A stretch of DNA of 64,000 nucleotides, from the NCBI GenBank assembly GCA_016745315.1, contig CP066886.1, positions 124,001 through 188,000 of the forward strand, written 5' to 3'. This document shows positions 52,956 through 62,076 of the stretch, one piece after another; position 1 is the first letter of the stretch; each line of letters starts with the position of its first letter. The notes under the pieces are model-generated. The model was not told the origin of the DNA, searched no databases, and worked only from the letters and a program-made list of their open reading frames with translations. This DNA is from Arthrospira sp. PCC 9108 (lineage in GTDB: Bacteria; Cyanobacteriota; Cyanobacteriia; Cyanobacteriales; Microcoleaceae). The position numbers and the translations under genes were made by a program.

Positions 52956-54644
52956 CTACAGGCTATCAATCACAAATTCCCAAATCCGACCCTGGGAACT
53001 GCCAAATTTTAACTTAGTTCCCGATGTAAGTTGTACCTCTTGATGATGAATGCGTTGCCACTTCTGGTTATTTTCCTCCCAAATTAGAGTACCGTAGCGG
53101 GAGAAATCCCGCAGAAAGTAGGTGGGCTGATTTGTGGGCGACCCATTACCATTGCGGCAGAAAATCTCAGCGTGTTGATTAGAAATCCATGATTCATGCA
53201 AAACAATATCATTTTGCTCCGATCGCCCTATTTGAACCCGTCCCGCTTCTATTAGCCAGCTTTTTGATGTGACTTCCTCAGTTTCCTGGAGTTTCAGATA
53301 AGCGCAGGGGAGATCATATCCTAGGGCGGTGGGTGAGTTGGCGGGTAGTTGGGTGCGAATACCCTCCTCGGTGGGGACTAGCAAGCCATTAAACTCAGGG
53401 TGCATATATAATATGGGCAGAGTCCAAGCTGGCTGGTTGAATTTGTAGAGGGTCAGCAACTGTTGTCTGGCGATCGCTACAGCCCGATCAATGGGCATCC
53501 TTTCTGATAAGGCTCTCGCAAAGGTTTGAATAAAACTGAGGGCTTCGCTGTCGGTAATGGAGTCTCGCATTCCTAAAACCACTGGGACTCCATGATGGAT
53601 TAATACTTTAGCCAAGCTGCTGCTGGGAATGGCGGGAAGAGTGATGTTTTGTAGAGTCGATGATAATTCCATGGCTGGGACAGCACTCCAGCAGGCATTA
53701 AATACCGCCAGAGTGATACCACAGCGCACTAGAACTTGAGCTAATTCTGTACCATTAATGGTAGTTTGCTCTTGTAGAAATAATAAACCACCATCAGGAC
53801 CCGTGAAGCCATGACCGGCATAGAAGATCACGTTATAGGGTATCTGGCCTAGTTGCTGGGGGGTTTCTAGTTCGGTAATTAGTTGGGCTACACTGGGCTG
53901 GATTAGTGTTTTTATGAAACAGGGAAGGCGATCGCTTCTTGATGAGTCAGATCCTGGGTCGGTGCTGTTGGCTAAAACTTGGGCAATTTGTGAGGCTTCC
54001 GTTTCTAATTGCAGCCTATGGGAATTTGTGGCTGTTGGGGTTTGACATGGGGGGATGTCGTTATGACCTAAAACTAATAAGATGTTTAGGGCTGGGACTA
54101 GGGGGCGATCGCTTAATGGTTGAACATCACAGGTAGTGCGACTAAATAACAGCCTGGGACTTAGGGAGATGGCTGGTTGTCCCGGCTGTGATTGCATAAT
54201 TTCCCATGGTAGGGGAATTAAATTAGGCGATCGCACATCTAATCGTATTCTCAGCGGACACTTTTGGCCTAGGGCTAGTCCTTGACAACGGTGGAAACTG
54301 CTTTGAATTGGTCCCTGAAACAGCCACTGCCATAAATCTATTCCCAATTGCTGCATTAGTCGGCTGCTGTAGCTGGGTTTGGTTTCCAGATCTGGTGATA
54401 ATGGTGCTAGACTCAATGGCTCACCCATGGCCGACTCACTCAGCGCCAGGGGTAAGCTATCTGGGGAAAACATTTCTAACCAGGCTTGCCATAATTGTGA
54501 CAGAGATTCCGGCCAGATACAATCATGGTGGACATAATCGCTGGCATTGACAGAATTAAACACCCAGGTGGCGAAGTGGTTGCCTGTGGGTGAATTCAGA
54601 CGGGCGATCGCAATACTTAGGGTCGGAGTCTCATTCGGCGACAT
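52956..54644 (-). CDS. CHAT (caspase-like) protease with C-terminal FHA domain
   Basis: A 562-residue protein. The CHAT domain (about 180-400) shows the caspase-like catalytic pair H278 in VIFYAGHGFTGPDGG and C318 in LAVFNACWSAV. The C-terminal about 100 residues are an FHA domain, which binds phosphothreonine: GRVQIGRSEQNDIVLHE with S and NQH in WISNQHAEIFC, then FLRDFSRYGTLIWEE. The fusion suggests a protease controlled by Ser/Thr kinase signalling, an inference from domains. The N-terminal 170 residues are unassigned. Cyanobacteria have many caspase-like proteins, tied to stress and cell-death responses. Confidence 0.85.
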   Translation of the reverse strand: MSPNETPTLSIAIARLNSPTGNHFATWVFNSVNASDYVHHDCIWPESLSQLWQAWLEMFSPDSLPLALSESAMGEPLSLAPLSPDLETKPSYSSRLMQQLGIDLWQWLFQGPIQSSFHRCQGLALGQKCPLRIRLDVRSPNLIPLPWEIMQSQPGQPAISLSPRLLFSRTTCDVQPLSDRPLVPALNILLVLGHNDIPPCQTPTATNSHRLQLETEASQIAQVLANSTDPGSDSSRSDRLPCFIKTLIQPSVAQLITELETPQQLGQIPYNVIFYAGHGFTGPDGGLLFLQEQTTINGTELAQVLVRCGITLAVFNACWSAVPAMELSSTLQNITLPAIPSSSLAKVLIHHGVPVVLGMRDSITDSEALSFIQTFARALSERMPIDRAVAIARQQLLTLYKFNQPAWTLPILYMHPEFNGLLVPTEEGIRTQLPANSPTALGYDLPCAYLKLQETEEVTSKSWLIEAGRVQIGRSEQNDIVLHESWISNQHAEIFCRNGNGSPTNQPTYFLRDFSRYGTLIWEENNQKWQRIHHQEVQLTSGTKLKFGSSQGRIWEFVIDSL

Positions 54645-55010
54645 TCATTCGTTAGCATTTTCAAGAGATAACCCTGAACTTCAGAGTTGGTAGACTTAGC
54701 AGTTTCGCCTCGTCTAATTTTACCGTGAATCTGTCGCGAAATGTGTCGCGATCGCCTAAAATCTTAAAGGATTTCTTGACAACATCTTGGCCATAGCCGC
54801 CTCGATTGGGAACTAGGGGACATCCCTCATAGACTGAACATACTAAGGAAACACCCAAATCTAACTCAAGTCAAGGAGAAACAATTTCTCCCATTAAAGC
54901 CTGGTTGCTACATACAGCCTTTGAGGACCCACCTCAACAGTCTCCGGTTGGTTTGCATTTAACCTGAGAATATTAAAACCTCTAAGATTTGAAAAGGAGT
55001 CGATTAATTA
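54645..55010. other. Intergenic region CHAT-FHA to glgX, no gene seen
   Basis: 366 nt between divergent genes. Small open frames here lack ribosome-binding sites and family resemblance. An AAGGAG near 54993 belongs to glgX. No inverted repeat of note was seen; promoters of both genes are expected here. Confidence 0.6.
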
Positions 55011-57077
55011 ATGAAGTCTGATATTGGGCGCGGTCAGAGTTTCCCCCTCGGTGCTACAGTTTATCCTGATGGGGTCAATTTTTGCTTATTTTCCAAAACT
55101 TGTGCATCTTTAGAGTTACTGTTTTTTGATGCCCCAGATGATGCCAAACCTAGCCATATAATTAAGTTTGAACCTCAGTATAATAAAACTTTCTACTACT
55201 GGCATATTTTTGTCAAAGGCATTAAGGCGGGGCAAATTTATGGATATCGCGCCTATGGAATGTTTGAGCCAGAATTGGGCTATAGGTTTGACTCGGATAA
55301 GGTACTGCTTGACCCCTATGCTAAAGCTGTAGTTAATACCGAAAACTATAGTCGGGAAGCTGCATCAAAACGTGGTGATAACTGTGCTAAGGCTATGAAA
55401 GCCGTAGTCGTAGACCCAAAAACTTATGATTGGGAAGATGATAAGCGTCTGGAAATACCCTATTCTCAAACCATCATTTATGAGATGCACGTGGGCGGTT
55501 TTACCCGCCATCCCAACTCAGGTATTCCCCCGTCTAAACGAGGAACTTATGCAGCCTTAATTGATAAGATACCTTATCTAAAAGACTTGGGAATCACAGC
55601 AGTAGAATTAATGCCAGTTCACCAATTTGATGAACAAGATGCTGTTCCCCCTCGAAAAAATTACTGGGGTTATAGTACCGTTTCCTTTTTCGCACCCCAT
55701 AGACAGTATAGTTTTCGGCGCGACCCCCTCGGACCTGTTGATGAATTTCGCGATATGGTAAAAGCCCTTCATAAAGCGGGTATTGAGGTTATTTTAGATG
55801 TGGTTTATAACCACACCGCCGAGGGAAATGAGAATGGTCCGACTCTCTCATTTAGGGGGATTGACAATTCTATGTATTATATGCTGGAAGAGGAGGATAA
55901 GTCCTTTTATAGCAACTATAGTGGCTGCGGAAATACCATTAAAGCCAACCATGAAATCGCGGGACAAATGATTATTGATAGTCTCCGCTATTGGGTTTCG
56001 GAGATGCACGTTGATGGTTTTAGGTTCGATTTGGCATCGATTTTTTCGCGAAATCGTGATGGTACACCCATGGAAGATGCGCCGATTTTATGGATTATTA
56101 AATCTGACCCGGTATTGGCGGGAGCCAAACTAATTGCTGAGGCTTGGGACGCTGGGGGACTCTATGAGGTGGGGTCTTTTGCAGGCGATCGCTTTACCGA
56201 ATGGAATGGACAATTTCGGGATGATGTTCGCAGTTTTGTCAAAAGTGAACCCAAACAAATCCAGCGCCTAGCCTATAGAATTATGGGGAGTCCAGATATT
56301 TACCCCAAACCTGATCGCGAACCTCATTGTAGCATTAACTTTATCACCTGTCACGATGGCTTTACCCTCAATGATTTAGTTTCCTATAACCAGAAACAGA
56401 ATCAAGCCAATGGTGAAAATAACCGGGACGGACACAATGATAATCGCAGTTGGAATTGTGGAGTGGAAGGCTTAACTGATGATACTTATATCGAAGCCTT
56501 ACGCAATCAACAAATCAAAAACTTGTGGACAATTCTGTTGGTCTCCCAAGGAACTACCATGCTATTAATGGGGGATGAAGTCCGCCGCACCCAAAACGGA
56601 AATAATAACGCCTATTGTCAAGATAATGAGTTAGGTTGGTTTAACTGGAGTGATGTCGGGAAACACCCGGAACTATTGCGATTTGTCAAAAACCTGATCC
56701 GATTTACCCAAAGACTGCATATTTTTCGGATTGAAACCATTTTAGTGATGGACCCCAATAGTAAATTACCTAGCATTACATGGCATGGGGTACGCTTAAA
56801 TAAACCAGATTGGGCAGATTATTCCCGCAGTATTGCTTTTAGTTTACGACATCCCGAAAAACAGGAATATCTTCATATTATGCTCAATTCTTATTGGGAA
56901 CCCCTCCTGTTTGAGATACCTATTCTCCCAAAAGGTCAACGGTGGTATCGTATTGTTGATACAGCTTTAGCAGTCCCCAATGATTTCTGTACCGAGAAAA
57001 CAGCCCCCCCAATTCAAGGGAATCACTATCGAGTCCAGGGACGCGCATCGGTTATTCTGATGGCACAGTCCCGGTAG
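55011..57077 (+). CDS. glgX: Glycogen debranching enzyme GlgX
   Basis: GlgX hydrolyses alpha-1,6 branch points of phosphorylase-limit glycogen. The 688-residue GH13 protein begins with a CBM48-type domain (GQSFPLGATVYPDGVNFCLF) followed by the TIM barrel. Catalytic residues are the Asp in VDGFRFDLAS, the Glu in LIAEAWDAGG and the Asp in FITCHDGFTLNDLVSYN. An AAGGAG ribosome-binding site precedes ATG 55011. It is a full-length single gene and lies upstream of purC on the same strand, with 35 nt between, though a metabolic link is not obvious. Confidence 0.95.
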   Translation: MKSDIGRGQSFPLGATVYPDGVNFCLFSKTCASLELLFFDAPDDAKPSHIIKFEPQYNKTFYYWHIFVKGIKAGQIYGYRAYGMFEPELGYRFDSDKVLLDPYAKAVVNTENYSREAASKRGDNCAKAMKAVVVDPKTYDWEDDKRLEIPYSQTIIYEMHVGGFTRHPNSGIPPSKRGTYAALIDKIPYLKDLGITAVELMPVHQFDEQDAVPPRKNYWGYSTVSFFAPHRQYSFRRDPLGPVDEFRDMVKALHKAGIEVILDVVYNHTAEGNENGPTLSFRGIDNSMYYMLEEEDKSFYSNYSGCGNTIKANHEIAGQMIIDSLRYWVSEMHVDGFRFDLASIFSRNRDGTPMEDAPILWIIKSDPVLAGAKLIAEAWDAGGLYEVGSFAGDRFTEWNGQFRDDVRSFVKSEPKQIQRLAYRIMGSPDIYPKPDREPHCSINFITCHDGFTLNDLVSYNQKQNQANGENNRDGHNDNRSWNCGVEGLTDDTYIEALRNQQIKNLWTILLVSQGTTMLLMGDEVRRTQNGNNNAYCQDNELGWFNWSDVGKHPELLRFVKNLIRFTQRLHIFRIETILVMDPNSKLPSITWHGVRLNKPDWADYSRSIAFSLRHPEKQEYLHIMLNSYWEPLLFEIPILPKGQRWYRIVDTALAVPNDFCTEKTAPPIQGNHYRVQGRASVILMAQSR

Positions 57078-57112
57078 CACTTAGCAAAATATTAACTTAA
57101 CCATCGCGCTAT

Positions 57113-57847
57113 ATGTCTGATATCTCTGACCGCCAACAACTGTATGAAGGGAAAGCCAAAATCGTCTATACCACTGATGATCCAGAGGTTTTGCTGGCTT
57201 ACTATAAGGATGATGCCACAGCATTTAACGCCCAGAAACGGGGGACGATTACAGGGAAGGGTGAAATTAATAACACCATGTCTGGTCATCTGTTCAAACT
57301 CCTAGAGGCGGCGGGTATTCCCACTCATTTCATTGATACCCCTAGTCCTAATGAAATGCGGATCAAACGGGTGGATATTATTCCTGTGGAAGTGATTGTC
57401 CGTAATATCGCGGCGGGGAGTCTGTGTAAACAGACGGGGATTCCCCTGGGAACAGTTTTGCAGCCCCCCTTGGTGGAATTTTGCTATAAAAATGACCAGC
57501 TAGGTGATCCTCTATTAACTCGCGATCGCCTCTTGGCCATGAATTTAGCCAGCGAAGAACAGCTTAAATCTATTGAAGACCTCAGCCGCCAGATTGACCA
57601 GATTTTGAGTGATTTTTTTAGTCAATGTGGCATCACTCTGGTAGACTTTAAGCTGGAATTTGGGATGACCTCTGATGGTCAATTGATATTGGCTGATGAG
57701 ATTAGCCCTGATACTTGTCGCCTCTGGGACCAAGCCGAAACTGACCCTAACCTCCGGGTGATGGATAAGGATCGCTTCCGTAATGACCTCGGAAATGTTG
57801 AGAGTGCTTATCAGCAAGTATTGGCTAGGGTTCTCAGTCATATTTAA
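57113..57847 (+). CDS. purC: Phosphoribosylaminoimidazole-succinocarboxamide synthase
   Basis: PurC (SAICAR synthetase) joins CAIR and aspartate in step 8 of purine synthesis. The 244-residue protein begins with the ATP-binding strand LYEGKAKIVYTTDDPEVLLA, then has KRGTITGKGEINNTMSGHLF and, late in the sequence, LILADEISPDTCRLWDQ, which are the family signatures. It is complete. It starts 35 nt after glgX, so read-through transcription is possible. Confidence 0.96.
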   Translation: MSDISDRQQLYEGKAKIVYTTDDPEVLLAYYKDDATAFNAQKRGTITGKGEINNTMSGHLFKLLEAAGIPTHFIDTPSPNEMRIKRVDIIPVEVIVRNIAAGSLCKQTGIPLGTVLQPPLVEFCYKNDQLGDPLLTRDRLLAMNLASEEQLKSIEDLSRQIDQILSDFFSQCGITLVDFKLEFGMTSDGQLILADEISPDTCRLWDQAETDPNLRVMDKDRFRNDLGNVESAYQQVLARVLSHI

Positions 57848-57962
57848 CTAAATTTAATTGGGCAAAATGCCTGATAGTTGTGGATTGGGTCAGGTGTCTG
57901 GGACGGGAAAAGTAATTTTTTCCCCCTGAGGTTGTAACATTATCGATGGCTGATTATTTGGT

Positions 57963-60584
57963 GTGTGGATGTCCAAGAATGTCAATAACATGGGCTTCTG
58001 TTCTTTGTGGGTTGCCTGTTTTGCAGCCTCAGCAACTTTGGGGCTATCAAATTCTGCTAGTGGTAAAACCCCTGCACTGATTTTCAAGGACTATCAACGG
58101 TCTTTGGCAGTTTCTGATCAGTCTAACGATGATCTGCAGGACTCAGAAGCGATCGCTATCCCTTATGTCCAACGGGACATGGGGGAGTTTCCCTTATTTC
58201 AACTCAAAAATAAGGACTACCAGAGACCGACAGACTTTCCTGGGTCCGTCACTTCCCCATTAGTCGCCCTGGAAAAGGTCGATGATAGCCTTTTAGAGTC
58301 CGCAGGCCCCCTTACAGGGACACAGAAGGAACCCGCGCCTACAGAGGTGAAATTCTCCCTAGCCGGGTCGGAAAATCCCCCCACGCCAGTCTATTCGCCT
58401 TTTGAACCCTCTCTGGGTAAGCAGGAGTTGAAACAGGCGAGTTTTGATGTGATGCCATCACCAGACCAAATAGCCATTGCTAACTTTGACAACAGCTCAG
58501 AGTTGAGCCTCCCTGACCCTGACTCTCCACAAGACTTAGATAGTGCCACCGAAAGCCATTTATTGACCGCTCAGACCCCTTCGGCTGTGTCTCAGGTGGG
58601 TTCAGGTCAAAACCGGGTAAGGGCATCACAAGACCTGTCTAGGGAGCCTCAGTGGGTGGTTAATTTGATGCAGGCGATCGCCTACGAGTGTGAATATTGC
58701 AGCGCCGACGACCCTACACCCCAGGAAAATCTGGAGTTAGCCCAGAATAATCTACCGCCATCAGTCCCCGGAACAGGCCAGCCAGGAGAACCCGATGTGC
58801 TAATTGCTGAAGTTCTCGTATCTGGAACTGATAATGACCAATTGGTGGATGTGGTCTATGGGGCGATCGCAGTTCAACCAGGACGCACCGCTACCCGTTC
58901 CCAACTCCAACAAGATATTAACGCCATTTTTGCCACCGGTCTATTTAGAAACGTTCGAGCTATCCCAGAAGATACCCCCCTGGGAGTGAGAGTCACTTTT
59001 GATGTCGAACCTAACCCACCCCTACAGCAGGTTATTATCGAAGGAGATCAGGTTCTCCCCTCCGAGGTCGTTGATGCTAGTTTTGCGGGTCAATTCGGTC
59101 AAATTATCAACCTCCGACGCATTGAAGAGGCGATCGAAGATATCCAAACCTGGTACCAACAAAATGGCTATGTACTCGCCCAGGTAATTGCCGCCCCAGA
59201 TGTTACCACAGAAGGCGTAGTCACTTTAAGAGTCGCTGAGGGCGTAATTTCCCAGGTTATAGTTCGTTTTCTCAATGCTGATGGCGACCCAACCGACCCT
59301 GACGGTAATCCCGTTACAGGTCGCACCCGTGACTTTATTATCACCCGTGAAATTCAGTTACAGCCCGGAGATGTCTTTAACCAAGCAACCATTCAACAGG
59401 ACTTAGGTAGAGTATTCAGATTAGGCATTTTTGATGATGTCCGACTTCAGCTTGAACCTTCCCCCGAAGACCCCACCCAGGCTAATATGATTGTTAATGT
59501 CATTGAACGTAGCACTGGGTCCGTCGCCTTTGGGGGTGGTTTCAGTTCCGCCACCGGTTTGTTTGGAACTCTGAGCTATCGTGAAGCTAACTTGGGCGGA
59601 AATAATCACCAATTAGCCGCCGAAGTACAGGTTGGTGAACAGGTTTTACTCGTCGATCTGAGCTTTACAGACCCTTGGATTGCTGGAGACCCTTACCGCA
59701 CCTCCTACACCGTCAATGCTTTTCGCCGCCGTGGGATTTCTCTAGTTTTTGAGGAAGGCTCCGAAGATGTTAGACTCCCTAATGAAGACCGCCCTAGGGT
59801 AATTCGGACTGGTGGTGGTATTAGTTTTACTCGTCCGTTTGCAGAAAATCCTTTTGTTGACCCCGACTGGGTCGCCTCCTTGGGTTTTCAATATCAACGC
59901 GCTCAGGTAACAGATTCCCGCGAGCGCATCACCCCCCGCGACGAGAAGGGTAAACTTCTCACCGCTAGTGAGTCTGGCGAGGATGATTTATTTACCGTTC
60001 AGTTTGGGTTAGCTACCGATCGCCGTAATAATCGCCAAATTCCCACCAGTGGCTATGCTTTTCGCTTAGGAACAGAACAATCGATTCCCATAGGTTCCGG
60101 GAGTATATTTTTTAATCGCGTCCGAGGTAGTTATAGTCATTATATCCCCGTCAATTTTTTACAGTTAGTTCCGGGGGGGCCCCAAGCCTTAGCTTTCAAT
60201 ATTCAAGCTGGCACAATTATGGGCGATTTCCCACCCTATGAAGCCTTCCCCTTGGGGGGTGCTAATACTGTCCGAGGTTGGCGTGAGGGTGCTTTAGCAG
60301 CCGCCCGTAGTTTTGTCTTGGGTTCCGTCGAGTATCGCTTCCCAGTCTTTTCTGTCGCTAATTTTTTGATTGGCGGCGCTTTATTTGTTGATGCTGCCCA
60401 TGCTTTGGGGACTCAAAGCAGTGTCCAAGGCAATCCTGGCGGTATTCGTGGTAAACCCGGAAGTGGCATTGGTTTCGGTGGTGGCGTTCGCATTCAGTCC
60501 CCTTTGGGTCCAATTCGGATTGATTATGGGATTAATGATGAAGGCGGAAATCAGATCCACTTCGGTATTGGTGAACGCTTCTAA
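57963..60584 (+). CDS. Outer membrane assembly factor BamA/Omp85
   Basis: A cyanobacterial Omp85 protein of up to 873 residues. Start is GTG 57963 or ATG 57969; in both the signal peptide is GFCSLWVACFAASATLGLSN. The first about 250 mature residues are a low-complexity linker rich in Pro, Ser and Asp. POTRA domains follow (about 275-520): EVLVSGTDNDQLVDVVYGAI, QQVIIEGDQVLPSEVVDASF and EIQLQPGDVFNQATIQQDLG. The C-terminal beta barrel has FPLGGANTVRGWREGAL, with the conserved VRGW-type loop motif, and ends with HFGIGERF. It inserts outer membrane proteins. The hairpin after it is a terminator. Confidence 0.9.
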   Translation: MWMSKNVNNMGFCSLWVACFAASATLGLSNSASGKTPALIFKDYQRSLAVSDQSNDDLQDSEAIAIPYVQRDMGEFPLFQLKNKDYQRPTDFPGSVTSPLVALEKVDDSLLESAGPLTGTQKEPAPTEVKFSLAGSENPPTPVYSPFEPSLGKQELKQASFDVMPSPDQIAIANFDNSSELSLPDPDSPQDLDSATESHLLTAQTPSAVSQVGSGQNRVRASQDLSREPQWVVNLMQAIAYECEYCSADDPTPQENLELAQNNLPPSVPGTGQPGEPDVLIAEVLVSGTDNDQLVDVVYGAIAVQPGRTATRSQLQQDINAIFATGLFRNVRAIPEDTPLGVRVTFDVEPNPPLQQVIIEGDQVLPSEVVDASFAGQFGQIINLRRIEEAIEDIQTWYQQNGYVLAQVIAAPDVTTEGVVTLRVAEGVISQVIVRFLNADGDPTDPDGNPVTGRTRDFIITREIQLQPGDVFNQATIQQDLGRVFRLGIFDDVRLQLEPSPEDPTQANMIVNVIERSTGSVAFGGGFSSATGLFGTLSYREANLGGNNHQLAAEVQVGEQVLLVDLSFTDPWIAGDPYRTSYTVNAFRRRGISLVFEEGSEDVRLPNEDRPRVIRTGGGISFTRPFAENPFVDPDWVASLGFQYQRAQVTDSRERITPRDEKGKLLTASESGEDDLFTVQFGLATDRRNNRQIPTSGYAFRLGTEQSIPIGSGSIFFNRVRGSYSHYIPVNFLQLVPGGPQALAFNIQAGTIMGDFPPYEAFPLGGANTVRGWREGALAAARSFVLGSVEYRFPVFSVANFLIGGALFVDAAHALGTQSSVQGNPGGIRGKPGSGIGFGGGVRIQSPLGPIRIDYGINDEGGNQIHFGIGERF

Positions 60585-60608
60585 ATCTCCAGTCCATTAC
60601 ATCTAGTT

Positions 60609-60655
60609 GGGTGCCTCAGAATTCCTAAACAGCCAGGGCACCCCATAGCCTTTTT
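60609..60655 (+). terminator. Intrinsic terminator after the Omp85 gene
   Basis: GGGTGCC (60609-60615) pairs with GGCACCC (60637-60643), and a T5 tract lies at 60651-60655. It is placed 24 nt after the Omp85 stop. The loop of about 21 nt is long but acceptable. Confidence 0.65.
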
Positions 60656-60695
60656 GTAGCCGTGTTTGATTTAACATCAACCGCAACATCAATAA

Positions 60696-61997
60696 TTATC
60701 TATTACACTCTGAACTCACATAGCGAACCGGCTTCGTTAATTTAGTCACCTTACCATCTTCTATAGCTCGCTTTAACCAGGCTTGTATTTGATTGTACTG
60801 TACATCTAATAATTTCGCTAAGTTTTTCGCGTCTATCGGCTCCTGTAGATGTGTTAAAATTATTGGTAAAACCGCTTGATAAATATCCATAGATACATCA
60901 ATTTTAGCCTCTGATAACTCCGGGGATGGACTCACATTAGGTGCTTCTGTAGGTGTCGGATTTACATCTACATATATAGGAGTTGGGGCGGGATTTTCAG
61001 GTGTTAAATTTACCGCGAAATCTAAAGCCATTTGTTCCACTTCTACCGCATCTTCCGTCTCCCCTGGCTTCAGGATATCCAATAAATCCAACTTCCCAGA
61101 CATTTCCGGGAAAGGTTTAGCCCCTAGTTTCAATAATTCCATATTGCCTTGATTTTGGCTATTTTGGCACACAAAAACAGGTATATTTGGTAGTTTTTTT
61201 AGGGCTTCTACCGCCCCACTCCAAGTGCCACCCTTATTAAAACTTGCACTAATTACCACAGCATAATCAGCTAAAGCATAAATATATTTATTGCGTCCCA
61301 TGGCATTACCCACATGAAAACCAGCTTCTGGATCGTAGGGGGAAATTAGCGCTAGTCTATCCTCATCAAGACTTTGCCGATAGTCACTTTCTAAAGATGC
61401 CTTCCCTAAACTATTTGCCAAAACCCCAATCGTAGTTCCTCCGGCTTCTAAACAGGATAACATCCCACATTTATCTATGCCTCTCGCACCTCCAGAAATT
61501 ACCTGTATATTTTGTTGGGCAGAAATGTGGGCTAATTGTTGGGTATAGCTTAATACTGCTTCATTAACATTACGAGAACCTACTATAGCTAACCCGCCCT
61601 TATTCAATAGTTCCAGGTTACCTACACCATATAAAATTGGGGGAGACAGATATTTTAAATGCTGCTTCAAACGCTGGGGATAATGGCGATCGCTACGACT
61701 TACAATCCACAGACCTTGACTGCGCCATTTTTCTAATGATAAAGTTAGTAAAAATCCTCTCTGTAGCAGTTCGATAATTCGTTGATTATCTAAAGAATGA
61801 TTCAGGGAGCATAATTTCTGTTCTCCATCAGGTGCTAATAGATGAGCGGGAGTCATTTGATGCGATCGCAATGCCGCCGCCAGCAGATTATATTCCCTTA
61901 AACTTAACGGTTGCGGGGAGTGATTACGACTCTTGCCAAAACTCCCGCACAGAAGTAAAATACCCTGAGTATCCTGGGATAATTGATGATTTGACAT
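60696..61997 (-). CDS. DprA/Smf-like DNA-processing protein with winged helix
   Basis: A 433-residue DprA-family protein from ATG 61997 (MSNHQLSQDTQGIL); a GTG at 62036 would add 13 residues. The Rossmann part shows AIVGSRNVNEAVLSYTQQLA, ISGGARGIDKCGMLSCLEAG and VISASFNKGGTWSGAVEALK, as in DprA, which loads RecA on single-stranded DNA in transformation. It is more divergent than the housekeeping DprA. The C-terminal about 60 residues are winged-helix-like (LTHLQEPIDAKNLAKLLDVQ). It lies directly after the RecQ-phosphoribosyltransferase gene on the same strand, so a joint role in DNA repair, uptake or defence is plausible. Confidence 0.8.
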   Translation of the reverse strand: MSNHQLSQDTQGILLLCGSFGKSRNHSPQPLSLREYNLLAAALRSHQMTPAHLLAPDGEQKLCSLNHSLDNQRIIELLQRGFLLTLSLEKWRSQGLWIVSRSDRHYPQRLKQHLKYLSPPILYGVGNLELLNKGGLAIVGSRNVNEAVLSYTQQLAHISAQQNIQVISGGARGIDKCGMLSCLEAGGTTIGVLANSLGKASLESDYRQSLDEDRLALISPYDPEAGFHVGNAMGRNKYIYALADYAVVISASFNKGGTWSGAVEALKKLPNIPVFVCQNSQNQGNMELLKLGAKPFPEMSGKLDLLDILKPGETEDAVEVEQMALDFAVNLTPENPAPTPIYVDVNPTPTEAPNVSPSPELSEAKIDVSMDIYQAVLPIILTHLQEPIDAKNLAKLLDVQYNQIQAWLKRAIEDGKVTKLTKPVRYVSSECNR

Positions 61998-62076
61998 AAA
62001 CCCAAAAAATCGAGATTTGCAGAATTGAGAGGTCACCCTATTCGGGAATATTTGCTAATCCTTAGTAACATTGATA

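Noticed and set aside
54661..54858. Small ORF on the minus strand between CHAT-FHA and glgX
   Set aside because: No ribosome-binding site and no resemblance to a family; it lies where promoters are expected.
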